A stretch of DNA of 18,471 bases from Paracoccaceae bacterium (GCA_021648225.1 JAKITE010000049.1:1-18471); one strand, 5' to 3'; numbered from the stretch's first letter, positions 7,640 through 15,135 are shown. Notes: generated by a model from the sequence alone, not told the origin. Numbers and translations are program-made.

Positions 7640-7649
7640 GGGGGCTATA

Positions 7650-8048
7650 ATGGCTGAAACAATGCAATTTGATCTGGTATCGCCCGAGGCCAAACTGGCC
7701 TCGGAGCTTGTCGATTCAGTCTCCATTCCTGGGGCCGAGGGCGACATCGTGGCAATGCCGAACCACACGCCGTTTCTGACAACCCTGCGCCCCGGTTTTA
7801 TCACCGTAACCGCAGGGTCGAATGTAACCGAATATCTGGTAACCGGCGGCTTTGCCGAAGTTTCAGCCGAGGGCGCAAGCGTATTGGCAGAACAAGCGGT
7901 GTTGAAGGCGGATGTAACATTGGAATTGCTGGCAGCATCTTTGGCACAAGCCGAAGAAGCGCTGGAAGCAGCCCATGACGAAGCTGTTGTGGCAGCGGCG
8001 AAACAGGTGAATGATTTGAAAACCTTGACCGAGCAGCTCGGGCTGTAA
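7650..8048 (+). CDS. atpC: ATP synthase F1 subunit epsilon
   Basis: Epsilon is the rotor subunit that can inhibit ATP hydrolysis. The N-terminal beta-sandwich is clear: MQFDLVSPEAKLASE and GDIVAMPNHTPFLTTLRPG at about 31-49. The C-terminal helical hairpin is Ala/Glu-rich (LAQAEEALEAAHDEAV). It has 132 residues, normal for the family. The open frame extends back to 7602, but that part overlaps atpD; the ATG at 7650 follows a GGGGG stretch and gives the family-typical start MAETMQFDLVSP. A strong terminator follows at 8071. Confidence 0.95.
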   Translation: MAETMQFDLVSPEAKLASELVDSVSIPGAEGDIVAMPNHTPFLTTLRPGFITVTAGSNVTEYLVTGGFAEVSAEGASVLAEQAVLKADVTLELLAASLAQAEEALEAAHDEAVVAAAKQVNDLKTLTEQLGL

Positions 8049-8067
8049 GGTTTGAGCCTACGAAATT

Positions 8068-8103
8068 TAAAAAAAGGCCTCGTTGAAAGACGGGGCCTTT
8101 TTT
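8068..8103 (+). terminator. Intrinsic terminator of the atp operon
   Basis: GGCCTCGT (8076-8083) pairs with ACGGGGCC (8090-8097), with one T-G wobble and a TGAAAG loop. An A-run precedes the stem and a T-run (8098-8103) follows it. It lies 20-odd bases after the atpC stop. Confidence 0.92.
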
Positions 8104-8105
8104 GT

Positions 8106-8123
8106 GGCGGGCTGAAGACCGCC
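8106..8123. repeat. Imperfect copy of the GGCGGGCT palindrome
   Basis: GGCGGGCTGAAGACCGCC is the 2925-2942 type palindrome with one mismatch in the stem. It directly follows the atp terminator and lies 12 bases before the next hairpin repeat. Confidence 0.7.
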
Positions 8124-8135
8124 CTACATTTGCCC

Positions 8136-8160
8136 GTAGGGTGCGTGGTCCCCCACGCAC
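8136..8160. repeat. GTAGGGTGCGTGG-family hairpin, copy 2
   Basis: GTAGGGTGCGTGG (8136-8148) and CCACGCAC (8153-8160) form a hairpin around TCCC. It is the same orientation and sequence as the left unit at 2814-2839. Confidence 0.9.
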
Positions 8161-8245
8161 GGCCCATGCTTGCCACTTTCCACCTCAACTTGCGATGCCG
8201 GTTCAAAAGATGTTACCAAATCGAAAAACCAATCTGGACACGCCC

Positions 8246-8638
8246 ATGCCCCAATCCATCTCGCTCATTGCTCTTGTCGTTGCCGAATACGACCAAGCCA
8301 TCGATTTTTACGTTAACAAACTGGGCTTTGATTTGATTGATGACACCTACCAACCCGAACAAGACAAACGTTGGGTTGTGGTGCGGCCCAAAGGCGAGGG
8401 CCAAACATCGCTATTGCTCGCCCGCGCCAATGACGCGCATCAACAAAAATATGTTGGCAATCAAGCTGGCGGGCGGGTTTTTCTGTTCCTCAAAACCGAC
8501 GACTTTTGGCGTGACTTTGAGGATTACAAATCTAAAGGGATAGAATTTGTCCGACCACCCGTTGAGGCCCCATATGGAACCGTTGCTGTCTTCGAAGACC
8601 TATACGGCAACCAATGGGATTTGATCCAATATTCGTAA
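8246..8638 (+). CDS. VOC-family (glyoxalase/bleomycin-resistance fold) protein
   Basis: This 130-residue protein has the paired beta-alpha-beta-beta-beta modules of the vicinal oxygen chelate fold: SISLIALVVAEYDQAIDFY at the N-terminus, GGRVFLFLKTDDFWRDFEDY in the middle and GTVAVFEDLYGNQWDLIQYS at the end. The first-strand His that binds metal in glyoxalase I is absent and the last position is Asp in GNQWDLI, so it is probably not a glyoxalase I; the substrate is unknown. The open frame extends to 8102, but that part covers the hairpin repeats. The ATG at 8246 gives a family-typical start, although its ribosome binding site is weak. Confidence 0.85.
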   Translation: MPQSISLIALVVAEYDQAIDFYVNKLGFDLIDDTYQPEQDKRWVVVRPKGEGQTSLLLARANDAHQQKYVGNQAGGRVFLFLKTDDFWRDFEDYKSKGIEFVRPPVEAPYGTVAVFEDLYGNQWDLIQYS

Positions 8639-8677
8639 GGCCAGGCCTCGATCTATTAACCATTCCTCGGCATATGG

Positions 8678-8699
8678 AAAACTTATACAAAACTTATAC
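8678..8699. repeat. Tandem 11-bp direct repeat
   Basis: AAAACTTATAC occurs twice back to back, followed by AAAAAT, in the intergenic region between the VOC gene and the MFS gene. No function can be assigned. Confidence 0.8.
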
Positions 8700-8740
8700 A
8701 AAAATTACTTTGGATCTTCCGGTTTTGGCCAAATCGTTAA

Positions 8741-8766
8741 CGGTGCGTGGAGACCACGCACCCTAC
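8741..8766. repeat. GTAGGGTGCGTGG-family hairpin, copy 3 (opposite orientation)
   Basis: CGGTGCGTGG, AGA, CCACGCACCCTAC matches the right-hand unit at 2855-2880 with changes only in the loop. Confidence 0.9.
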
Positions 8767-8829
8767 GCAATGGTGGACATTCTGCCGCACCCTTGATACC
8801 GATCAAAAACCTTTCAAGGATCCCGTAAA

Positions 8830-10026
8830 TTGCCCAAACAAGCCGGCGTAAATTTTGCCCTCATCACCATCCTGCTGGATGCGGTTGGCATTGGTTTGAT
8901 TTTTCCGATCATGCCCGACTTGCTGCTTGATCTTGGCATCACCACTATTTCCGAGGCCACGCTTTATGGCGGCGCATTGATCACGGTTTATGCGCTGATG
9001 CAGTTTGTTTTCTCGCCTATCATTGGCAACCTGTCAGACAGGTTTGGCCGCCGACCGGTGCTGCTGACAGCCATTGCTGCCATGGTGGTTGATTACCTGA
9101 TCATGGGCTTTGCCACAGTGTTTATTGTGCTGTTTATCGGTCGGGTTCTGGCGGGCATTGCCGGGGCGACAGTGGCCACTGCTTCGGCCTATATTATTGA
9201 TGTCAGCAACCGCGAGGACCGCGCCAAAAACCTTGGCCTTATTGGTGCGGTTTACGGGGTTGGTTTTGTGCTGGGGCCTGCAATGGGCGGGTTTCTAGGG
9301 GCCTATGATTTGCGCCTGCCGTTTTTTGTGGCAGCGGGCCTGTCGCTGGTGAATTTTCTGTTCGGGTGGTTCTTTGTGCCTGAATCTCTAGCCGTTGAAA
9401 AACGCCGCCCCTTTGTGTGGGCGCGCGCCAATCCCTTTGGCAGCCTTAAACGCGCCTTGACCCATAATCGCCTGCGCGGGCCGATCTGGGCTACTTTTTT
9501 TATGATGGTCGCTGGCTATGTTTACCCTGTGGTCTGGAGCTTTTATGGCAAAGAGCAATTCGGCTGGGATCTAAAAACCATCGGGCTGTCACTGGCCGCT
9601 TATGGCGCCTGTATGATCGTTGTGCAGGGTGGTTTGGTCGGCCCGTTTGTTAAACGCATGGGGGATGTGCGGGTTATTCATATGGGTAATTTCATTGCCA
9701 TGTTCGGCTTGGTTACCCTTGGTTTTGCCAGTCAGAACTGGCTGGTTTTTGCATTGCTGCCCATCGTGGCATTTGCCGATATTTCCAGCCCTGCGCTGGC
9801 GGGATATGCGGCCAATATCGTTGACGATTCCGAACAGGGTGAATTGCAGGGTATTTTTGGCAGCATCGAAGCTATGGCGGCAATACTTTCACCACCGATT
9901 TTTGCAGGGCTGTTTTATGCCTTTACGGCTAATGAAAACCTGCCCTATTTGCCGGGCGCGCCGTTTCTTTTATCGGCAATCTTTGTGCTGGTGGCTGTGG
10001 TTATTTTGCTGCGCAGCCTGCGCTAA
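8830..10026 (+). CDS. MFS transporter of the TCR/Tet-like DHA1 group
   Basis: This 398-residue inner-membrane protein is predicted to have 12 helices and the length of TetA-type exporters. Signatures are DAVGIGLIFPIMPDLL at 17-32 in helix 1, GNLSDRFGRRPV at 66-77 (motif A, cytoplasmic loop 2-3), the helix 4 Arg in GRVLAGIAGA at 104-113, and GAVYGVGFVLGPAMGG at 139-154 (antiporter motif C). It is a proton-driven efflux pump by family; the substrate is unknown. The start is TTG at 8830, backed by AAGGA at 8816-8820; the next ATG is at residue 28, inside helix 1, and would break the protein. Its stop is directly followed by a large palindrome that separates it from the convergent prs. Confidence 0.9.
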   Translation: MPKQAGVNFALITILLDAVGIGLIFPIMPDLLLDLGITTISEATLYGGALITVYALMQFVFSPIIGNLSDRFGRRPVLLTAIAAMVVDYLIMGFATVFIVLFIGRVLAGIAGATVATASAYIIDVSNREDRAKNLGLIGAVYGVGFVLGPAMGGFLGAYDLRLPFFVAAGLSLVNFLFGWFFVPESLAVEKRRPFVWARANPFGSLKRALTHNRLRGPIWATFFMMVAGYVYPVVWSFYGKEQFGWDLKTIGLSLAAYGACMIVVQGGLVGPFVKRMGDVRVIHMGNFIAMFGLVTLGFASQNWLVFALLPIVAFADISSPALAGYAANIVDDSEQGELQGIFGSIEAMAAILSPPIFAGLFYAFTANENLPYLPGAPFLLSAIFVLVAVVILLRSLR

Positions 10027-10047
10027 AGCGCATTGCGTTTATATTGA

Positions 10048-10082
10048 ATCAGAATTCACCCCAAATGTGGGCGAATTCTGAT
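10048..10082. terminator. Candidate bidirectional terminator between the MFS gene and prs
   Basis: ATCAGAATTC (10048-10057) and GAATTCTGAT (10073-10082) form a perfect 10-bp stem with a further CCC/GGG inside. A second small dyad, ACTTAA-TTT-TTAAGT, lies at 10084-10098. The T-run is not adjacent to the main stem, so termination is inferred mostly from the convergent context. Confidence 0.45.
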
Positions 10083-10113
10083 GACTTAATTTTTAAGTAA
10101 AACGCAAAACGCG

Positions 10114-11130
10114 TCAGACATCAGGGTAATGGCGCTCATATAACGCGCTCAAGGTTTCGTATTTGAACAGGGAGCTAACAGAGGCACCCGCCGCGATATT
10201 CTGGATCGCCTGTGCATAAACCGGCGCGGTTGGCACCATGCGGATTTTCTTGCATTTGCCAACCTCGTGTGTGGCCTCGATACTGTCGGTAATCACCAGT
10301 GATTTCATTGAGGATTTCATGATGCGTTCCACCGCAGGGCCGGATAAAACCCCGTGGGTGATATAGGAATGGACTTCTTTGGCGCCTTTTTCGGTTAGTA
10401 AATCAGCGGCTTTGCACAGGGTTCCGGCGGTATCACAGATGTCATCCACAATGATGCAGATCCGGTCTTTGACCTCGCCTATCACGGTCATACCGGCGAT
10501 TTCGCCGGGTGCGTTGCGGCGTTTGTCAACAATCGCCAATTCAGTTGCGGTGTTTTGTGCCAATTGGCGCGCGCGGGCCACGCCGCCCACATCGGGGGAA
10601 ACAATGGTGACATTGCTCAGGTCTTTGAAATTGTGCTTCACATCCAGCGCAAAAATCGGCGAGGCATAAAGATTATCCACCGGAATATCGAAAAATCCCT
10701 GAATTTGCGCCGCGTGCAGATCCATTGTTAAAATCCGGTCAATGCCGGACATAGTTAACAAGTTAGCCACCAGTTTGGCCGTGATCGGCGTGCGGGCTTT
10801 GGTGCGGCGATCCTGACGGGCATAGCCAAAATAGGGGATCACAGCGGTAATGCGTTTGGCCGAAGACCGTTTCAGCGCATCGGTGATGATCATCAGCTCC
10901 ATCAGATGGGTATTGGCGGGGTTGGATGTTGGCTGGATGATAAACATGTCTTCGTTGCGCACGTTTTCATGCACTTCGACAAATATTTCCTGATCATTAA
11001 ATTCTTCGACCCGCGCGTCCATTACGTGAACGGGTTCGCCGTCAACCATGCCCATATGGCGCGCAATTTTCTTGGCAAGCGTGCGATTGGCGTTTCCGGA
11101 AATGATTTTGGGCTGTGAAATGCTGTGCAT
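10114..11130 (-). CDS. prs: Ribose-phosphate pyrophosphokinase
   Basis: Prs makes PRPP from ribose-5-phosphate and ATP, feeding purine, pyrimidine, His, Trp and NAD synthesis. The ATP-binding loop VIPYFGYARQDRR is at 97-109, the metal-binding MDLHAAQIQGFFD is at 136-148 and the PRPP-binding motif IIVDDICDTAGTL is at 226-238. All match the family. At 338 residues it has the somewhat longer form seen in alphaproteobacteria. The frame is open to 11175, but the ATG at 11130 gives MHSISQPKIISGNAN, which fits relatives, and AAAGGGA (11139-11145) precedes it. It converges on the MFS gene and diverges from the hydrolase gene. Confidence 0.97.
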   Translation of the reverse strand: MHSISQPKIISGNANRTLAKKIARHMGMVDGEPVHVMDARVEEFNDQEIFVEVHENVRNEDMFIIQPTSNPANTHLMELMIITDALKRSSAKRITAVIPYFGYARQDRRTKARTPITAKLVANLLTMSGIDRILTMDLHAAQIQGFFDIPVDNLYASPIFALDVKHNFKDLSNVTIVSPDVGGVARARQLAQNTATELAIVDKRRNAPGEIAGMTVIGEVKDRICIIVDDICDTAGTLCKAADLLTEKGAKEVHSYITHGVLSGPAVERIMKSSMKSLVITDSIEATHEVGKCKKIRMVPTAPVYAQAIQNIAAGASVSSLFKYETLSALYERHYPDV

Positions 11131-11307
11131 GATAAATGTCCCTTTATGATCACAGAATGCGCCGAGTCGGGTCAACGCGATTTCATGAGGTCACCTAACA
11201 CTTGGCGCGGGGTTTGCATAGGCTGTAAAGCTGCGATTTCCGAGGTAATGTGGCAAACCTATTGTGCAGGGCAGGGTGGCGCGATATTTATGGTCAAAAG
11301 GAATGGT

Positions 11308-12117
11308 ATGGATATTGAGAAAATAGCCGGACGCAATGTTGGCATGCGCTATGGGGGCATGGGGGATTCGGCCTTGTTGATCCATTGCGCATTGGCCCAT
11401 TCGGGGGCCTTTTCACCGCTGATGGCCTGCCTGTCGGCGCAATTATCCATGACTGCATTTGATCTGCCGGGCCATGGCCAGACGCAGTTTGACCCCGCAT
11501 CGGATATACAGGATCAGGCGCTGGAAATCGCGGTTGCACTACTGGAAAGGCAGACCCGCGCCAGCCATCTGGTTGGCCATAGCTTTGGTGCCACAGTGGC
11601 CCTGCGACTGGCGGTGGAGCACCCTGATCTTGTCGCCAGTGTCTGCCTGTATGAACCTGTATATTTTTCAATGCTGCACGGGGTGAACCGTGCTGCGTAT
11701 GATCAGGAAACGCAGGATTCGCAGGGGTTTACCCGTGCCGCAATGCGCAAGGATTGGCCCGAAGCGGCAAGGGAGTTTTTGCAACGCTGGAGCGTGGAAG
11801 GGTTTGACCAGCTACCAGCCGCCCAGCAAGGGTATATTCTGAAAACCATCCCGTTGATTATTGCCAGCAATCAATCGGTTGTTCTGCCGGAAAAAGGCGG
11901 GCAATTGTTTGAGCGGCTGGCAAAAATCAAGGTGCCTGTAGGGTTGATGGCCGGTGAAAGCTCTCCGGTTGTTGTGCATGATATTCTGGATGCGATCGGG
12001 TCACAAATTCCGCAGGCAAAGCGGTTTGTGGTTGCGGGCGCGGGGCATATGGGGGTGATAACCCATCCGTTGGATGTAGCAGAAATAATTCGAGAGATCA
12101 CTAAAACCAACCCATAA
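11308..12117 (+). CDS. Alpha/beta hydrolase
   Basis: This 269-residue protein shows the alpha/beta hydrolase order: the oxyanion-side FDLPGHGQ at 51-58, the nucleophile elbow GHSFG at 90-94 (Ser92) and the catalytic His in GAGHMG at 244-249 (His247). The usual acid after strand 7 is not a clear Asp; the site reads LMAGESSP (Glu217), or the acid may be Glu116 in LYEPV after strand 6. The substrate is unknown. The frame is open back to 11125, and an ATG at 11290 also exists. I prefer 11308 because AGGA at 11299-11302 lies five bases before it. It is divergent from prs. Confidence 0.85.
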   Translation: MDIEKIAGRNVGMRYGGMGDSALLIHCALAHSGAFSPLMACLSAQLSMTAFDLPGHGQTQFDPASDIQDQALEIAVALLERQTRASHLVGHSFGATVALRLAVEHPDLVASVCLYEPVYFSMLHGVNRAAYDQETQDSQGFTRAAMRKDWPEAAREFLQRWSVEGFDQLPAAQQGYILKTIPLIIASNQSVVLPEKGGQLFERLAKIKVPVGLMAGESSPVVVHDILDAIGSQIPQAKRFVVAGAGHMGVITHPLDVAEIIREITKTNP

Positions 12118-12132
12118 AACCTGCCGCCGGCC

Positions 12133-12160
12133 CGCGTTTTTTGATGCCCAAAAAAGCGCG
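12133..12160. repeat. AT-stem hairpin of the repeated 3'-end module (copy B)
   Basis: CGCGTTTTTT (12133-12142) pairs with AAAAAA (12150-12155) and CGCG (12157-12160) around a single bulged G. It lies between a CTGCCGCCGG box at 12121-12130 and the GCCGAGC hairpin at 12162-12192. The corresponding place in copy A has GATTTG-TGC-CAAATC at 15369-15383. Confidence 0.6.
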
Positions 12161-12161
12161 T

Positions 12162-12192
12162 GCCGAGCGGCGATGGCCTCGCTTTGCTCGGC
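12162..12192 (-). terminator. GCCGAGC hairpin after ltaE, possible terminator (repeat copy B)
   Basis: GCCGAGC (12162-12168) and GCTCGGC (12186-12192) form a 7-bp stem that ends six bases beyond the ltaE stop. On the minus strand six T residues follow after a six-base gap, so terminator activity is possible but not textbook. A close copy follows ppaC at 15392-15422. Confidence 0.45.
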
Positions 12193-12198
12193 TTTGGC

Positions 12199-13248
12199 TT
12201 AGGATATGGTGCTGATGAATTGGTCAATTTCAGCGTCGGTTGTGGCCCAGTTGCAGACCAGCCTTGCAGAGATCATGTCATCCGGTGGACCATCCAGCGA
12301 TTGCCCGTCGGGCCAGATATAATATTGGGCACCGGCATCATGGGCCGCCACATGGCCCTTACGCGGCCAACTGGCAAAAACGATATTGGCATCAACCGGA
12401 TGGGTGAGTTTGGCACCTTTGATTTTCAAAATACCTTCAGCTAGCCGCGCTGCTGCATTATTGGCTTTGGCCGCCAGATTCAGCCATAGATTATCACTCA
12501 GATACGCATCCATTTGCGCTGATAAAAACCGGTGTTTGGAAAACAGATGTCCGGCACGTTTGCGACGCAGCTCGAACTCCCAAGCACGCTTCGGGTCAAA
12601 CAGCACCACCGCCTCGACCCCCATTAGCCCGTTTTTGGTGCCACCAAAGCTAAGGGTCTCAACCCCTGCTTTCCATGTCATCTCCGCAGGCGAGCAGCCC
12701 AGCGCCACCAGCGCATTGCTAAAGCGCGCGCCATCCATATGCACCGGGATATTGTTGCTGGCGGCAATATCACACAGCGCCTTGATTTCTTGCAGAGAAT
12801 AAACCCCGGCCCGTTCATTAACCGTGGTGATGCTGAGCGCGCCGCGCTGCACATGATGCACGTCATTCCCCGCATTAAATGCCAATGCATCCTTCAGGCT
12901 TTGCGGCGATATCTTGGCGTTTTCCCCATCCAGCAAGGTCAGCTTTGCGCCGCCGCTGAAAAACTCCGGCGCGCCGCATTCGTCTTCCTCGATATGGGCG
13001 TGGCGATGGCAAAAAACCGTTTGCCACGGTTGCACCATGCTGGCCAGCGCCAGAGAATTGGCGGCGGTACCGGTGGCCACCAGATAGACCGCCGCGTCGG
13101 GGGATTCAAATATATCGCGTATTTTCCGGCGCACGGAATCCATGATAGGATCATTGCCATAAGGCATGGCGTTGCCCGCGTTGGCGCGCAGCACCGCATC
13201 CAGAATTTCCGGCGCGGCAGGGCCGCCATTGTCAGAAGCAAAAAACAT
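12199..13248 (-). CDS. ltaE: Low-specificity L-threonine aldolase / beta-eliminating lyase family
   Basis: This PLP enzyme cleaves L-threonine or L-allo-threonine (and other beta-hydroxy amino acids) to glycine and an aldehyde. It has the fold-type I signatures: TGTAAN at 59-64, HAHIEEDECGAPEFFSGG at about 83-100, HMDGAR at 170-175 (Asp172 contacts the PLP nitrogen) and SFGGTKNG at 200-207 with the PLP lysine K205. It has 349 residues, usual for the family. The open frame extends to 13380, but the ATG at 13248 has AAGGA 8 bases upstream and overlaps the ycgN stop by one base (TAATG). It is the last gene of the MaoC-ribF-ycgN-ltaE operon. Confidence 0.88.
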   Translation of the reverse strand: MFFASDNGGPAAPEILDAVLRANAGNAMPYGNDPIMDSVRRKIRDIFESPDAAVYLVATGTAANSLALASMVQPWQTVFCHRHAHIEEDECGAPEFFSGGAKLTLLDGENAKISPQSLKDALAFNAGNDVHHVQRGALSITTVNERAGVYSLQEIKALCDIAASNNIPVHMDGARFSNALVALGCSPAEMTWKAGVETLSFGGTKNGLMGVEAVVLFDPKRAWEFELRRKRAGHLFSKHRFLSAQMDAYLSDNLWLNLAAKANNAAARLAEGILKIKGAKLTHPVDANIVFASWPRKGHVAAHDAGAQYYIWPDGQSLDGPPDDMISARLVCNWATTDAEIDQFISTIS

Positions 13249-13691
13249 TAAACTATTCCTTCGATCAGATAGGTTTCGATCTCGTGATCCTCGACCTCGG
13301 TTTCCGAAACGGTCCAGCCTTTGACCGATTCGGCTGCTTTGTGCACACTGTCGGGATCGCCGGTAACCAGCGGGTGCCAATCAGGCAAGGGTTTGCCTTG
13401 ATGCAGTAATTTATAGGCGCAGGTGGCTGGCATCCACTCGGCAATTTGGTTGATATTGTCCGGGGTCAGGATCACACAATCCGGCACCAGTTTTTTGCGG
13501 TTTGCATAATCGCCGCATTGGCATTTTTCGGCGTCAAACAGCTGACAAACAATGCGGCTGAACACGTATTCGTTCAGCGCTTCGTCCTCCAGTTTCAGCA
13601 AACAACATTTGCCGCAACCATCACAAAGGGATTCCCATTCTTTATGGTTCAGCTCTGCCAGCGGAAAATTTACCCAGAATTCCTTACGCAT
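13248..13691 (-). CDS. ycgN: YcgN/UPF0260 family, CxxCxxCC metal-binding protein
   Basis: This 147-residue protein closely follows the E. coli YcgN pattern as I recall it: EWESLCDGCGKCCLLKLEDE at 18-37 and CAYKLLHQGKPLPDWHPLVTG at 91-111. Conserved Cys residues are C23, C26, C29, C30, C49, C57, C59, C72 and C91. The family (YkgJ-like CxxCxxCC) is thought to chelate Zn or Fe; no reaction is established. It overlaps ribF by 8 bases and ltaE by 1 base, so it is translationally coupled on both sides. Confidence 0.9.
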   Translation of the reverse strand: MRKEFWVNFPLAELNHKEWESLCDGCGKCCLLKLEDEALNEYVFSRIVCQLFDAEKCQCGDYANRKKLVPDCVILTPDNINQIAEWMPATCAYKLLHQGKPLPDWHPLVTGDPDSVHKAAESVKGWTVSETEVEDHEIETYLIEGIV

Positions 13692-14616
13692 TTTGCACAG
13701 CTTCCAAAATACTGCGGCTTGTAACGCAATCGTCTTTCATTTGTTCAATCAGCGATTCCAGCCCGTCAAATTTAAGTTCTGGCCGCTGGAATTCCACCAG
13801 CGCCACGGATACATTGGCCCCGTAAAGATCACCTTTGAAATCAAGCACATGCACCTCCAGGTTTGGGATATTGCGCCCGAATGTCGGGCGTTCACCCAAG
13901 GATGATGCGCCCAGATAGCTGCCCTTGTGCGGCCCGTCCAGCACATCAAAAAACACCGCATAAACCCCGAAACGCGGCAGGTGCAGGTTATCAACCGATA
14001 TGTTTGCGGTGGGAAAGCCAAGTTCCCGCCCGCGCTGGTCGCCTTGTTCAACCACGCCATCAATACGGTGCCAATGGCCCAGCATCTTTGCAGCCGCGCC
14101 CGGTTGTCCGGCCGCAAGGCTGGCGCGAATGGCCGAGGATGAATAAGGCCCGTTTTCCCCCGAAACCAGCGGCGCAATGGTAACCTCTATGCCATGGGGT
14201 TTGCACAGGCTGGCCAGCATTTTGACATTGCCCTCGCGGCCCTTGCCAAACTGAAAATCCGCCCCGACAACCACATGGCTGACGCCAAGCCCCTCAGACA
14301 GAACCACCCGCACAAATTCTTCAGCCGAAAGGCTGGAAAGCACTGCATCAAAGGGCAGGTCAAACAAAAACTCTACACCTAGTTTCTCCAGCCGATGGGC
14401 CTTGGCGGCGGCATTCATCAATCGAAACGGCGGGCTGTCAGGGCTGAAATAGCTGCGCGGATGGGGTTCAAAACTGATGATACCCAGTGGCGCATTTGAT
14501 CGCCGCGCCAGATCAATCACCGATTGATGCCCCAGATGCACCCCGTCAAAATTGCCCATGGCAACGGATGCACCGCGCGCGTTGGCCGGAATATCAAAGC
14601 TGTTAAAAACCTGCAT
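13684..14616 (-). CDS. ribF: Bifunctional riboflavin kinase / FAD synthetase
   Basis: RibF turns riboflavin into FMN and then FAD in the cytosol. The N-terminal adenylyltransferase domain has AMGNFDGVHLGHQ at 19-31, FEPHPRSYF at 49-57, VVVGADFQFGKGREGN at about 115-130 and SSSAIR at 159-164. The C-terminal kinase domain has GRELGFPTANI at 196-206 and FGVYAV at 216-221. Its length of 310 residues is normal. It starts 27 bases after the MaoC gene and overlaps ycgN by 8 bases. The ribosome binding site is weak. Confidence 0.96.
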   Translation of the reverse strand: MQVFNSFDIPANARGASVAMGNFDGVHLGHQSVIDLARRSNAPLGIISFEPHPRSYFSPDSPPFRLMNAAAKAHRLEKLGVEFLFDLPFDAVLSSLSAEEFVRVVLSEGLGVSHVVVGADFQFGKGREGNVKMLASLCKPHGIEVTIAPLVSGENGPYSSSAIRASLAAGQPGAAAKMLGHWHRIDGVVEQGDQRGRELGFPTANISVDNLHLPRFGVYAVFFDVLDGPHKGSYLGASSLGERPTFGRNIPNLEVHVLDFKGDLYGANVSVALVEFQRPELKFDGLESLIEQMKDDCVTSRSILEAVQNA

Positions 14617-14643
14617 ATGATCCAGCAGGCAAGGCCCGCTTCC

Positions 14644-15108
14644 CTAGTCGAATTTCCGGCTTGGCGCCAAAACCAGCGCGTCACCTTTCAAAACAACCGT
14701 ATCGCCCACAAGACAGCGGCAATCAAGGGTCACGCGGCGTTTTGCGTAATCAATTGCCAGAACTTTTACGATGGCCTCAACCCGGTCACCGGGGCGCACC
14801 GGGGCCATGAAGGTAAGGTTTTGTTTCAAATACACTGTACCATGGCCGGGCAGTTGCTCTCCGATGACCGCAGAAATCAGGCTGGCGGAAAGCAAACCAT
14901 GGGCAATGCGCCCGCCAAAAATGGTGTCTTGGGCATAGGCATCATCCAGATGCACAGGGTTATGGTCGGTGGACAATTCGGCAAACATCTTGATTTCCGC
15001 ATCACCAATGGTTTTGGAAACCGAGCGCTGCATGCCGATTTCAAGGTCTTCAATACAAATGGTGCCAACCGGCAGGTTATGTTGTTGCTGATCCAGCATG
15101 GGGCGCAT
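14644..15108 (-). CDS. MaoC-family (R)-specific enoyl-CoA hydratase-like protein
   Basis: This 154-residue hot-dog-fold protein carries the hydratase-2 motif: Asp48 and His53 in STDHNPVHLDD, followed by FGGRIAHGLL at 64-73. Such enzymes hydrate trans-2-enoyl-CoA to (R)-3-hydroxyacyl-CoA; PhaJ is the version that feeds polyhydroxyalkanoate synthesis. Whether this is PhaJ or another MaoC paralogue cannot be settled from the protein alone. AAGGA lies 9 bases before the ATG at 15108. It is the first gene of a minus-strand operon with ribF, ycgN and ltaE. A candidate promoter and a CTGC-N3-GCAG dyad lie just upstream. Confidence 0.88.
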   Translation of the reverse strand: MRPMLDQQQHNLPVGTICIEDLEIGMQRSVSKTIGDAEIKMFAELSTDHNPVHLDDAYAQDTIFGGRIAHGLLSASLISAVIGEQLPGHGTVYLKQNLTFMAPVRPGDRVEAIVKVLAIDYAKRRVTLDCRCLVGDTVVLKGDALVLAPSRKFD

Positions 15109-15135
15109 CCTGATATTTCCTTAGGGGCAGGCAGT

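Noticed and set aside
7602..7649. N-terminal extension of atpC
   Set aside because: It overlaps the end of atpD in another frame; the ATG at 7650 follows a G-rich site and gives the standard epsilon N-terminus.
8102..8245. 48-codon N-terminal extension of the VOC protein
   Set aside because: It runs through the terminator tail and palindromic repeats, is Pro/Arg-rich and unlike the family.
8246..8638. VOC protein as glyoxalase I working with gloB
   Set aside because: The first-strand metal-binding His is missing and the last ligand position is Asp, so the fold is shared but the activity is not supported.
8136..8766. CRISPR-like repeats
   Set aside because: The repeated units are self-complementary hairpins at irregular distances with genes between them and no spacers of uniform length.
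8614..8796. 60-codon ORF after the VOC gene
   Set aside because: It overlaps the VOC coding end and crosses a tandem repeat and a hairpin repeat; no protein-like features.
8830..10026. MFS gene as a tetracycline resistance gene
   Set aside because: Motifs A and C are general to the DHA1 group; the sequence alone does not show the substrate, and the setting is chromosomal housekeeping DNA.
11147..11175. TTGACC-17-TGATCA as a prs promoter
   Set aside because: The start it predicts (near 11140) would fall inside the AAAGGGA ribosome binding site, so it is unlikely to be the working promoter.
13249..13380. N-terminal extension of ltaE
   Set aside because: It lies inside ycgN on the same strand in another frame, and the ATG at 13248 has a good ribosome binding site.
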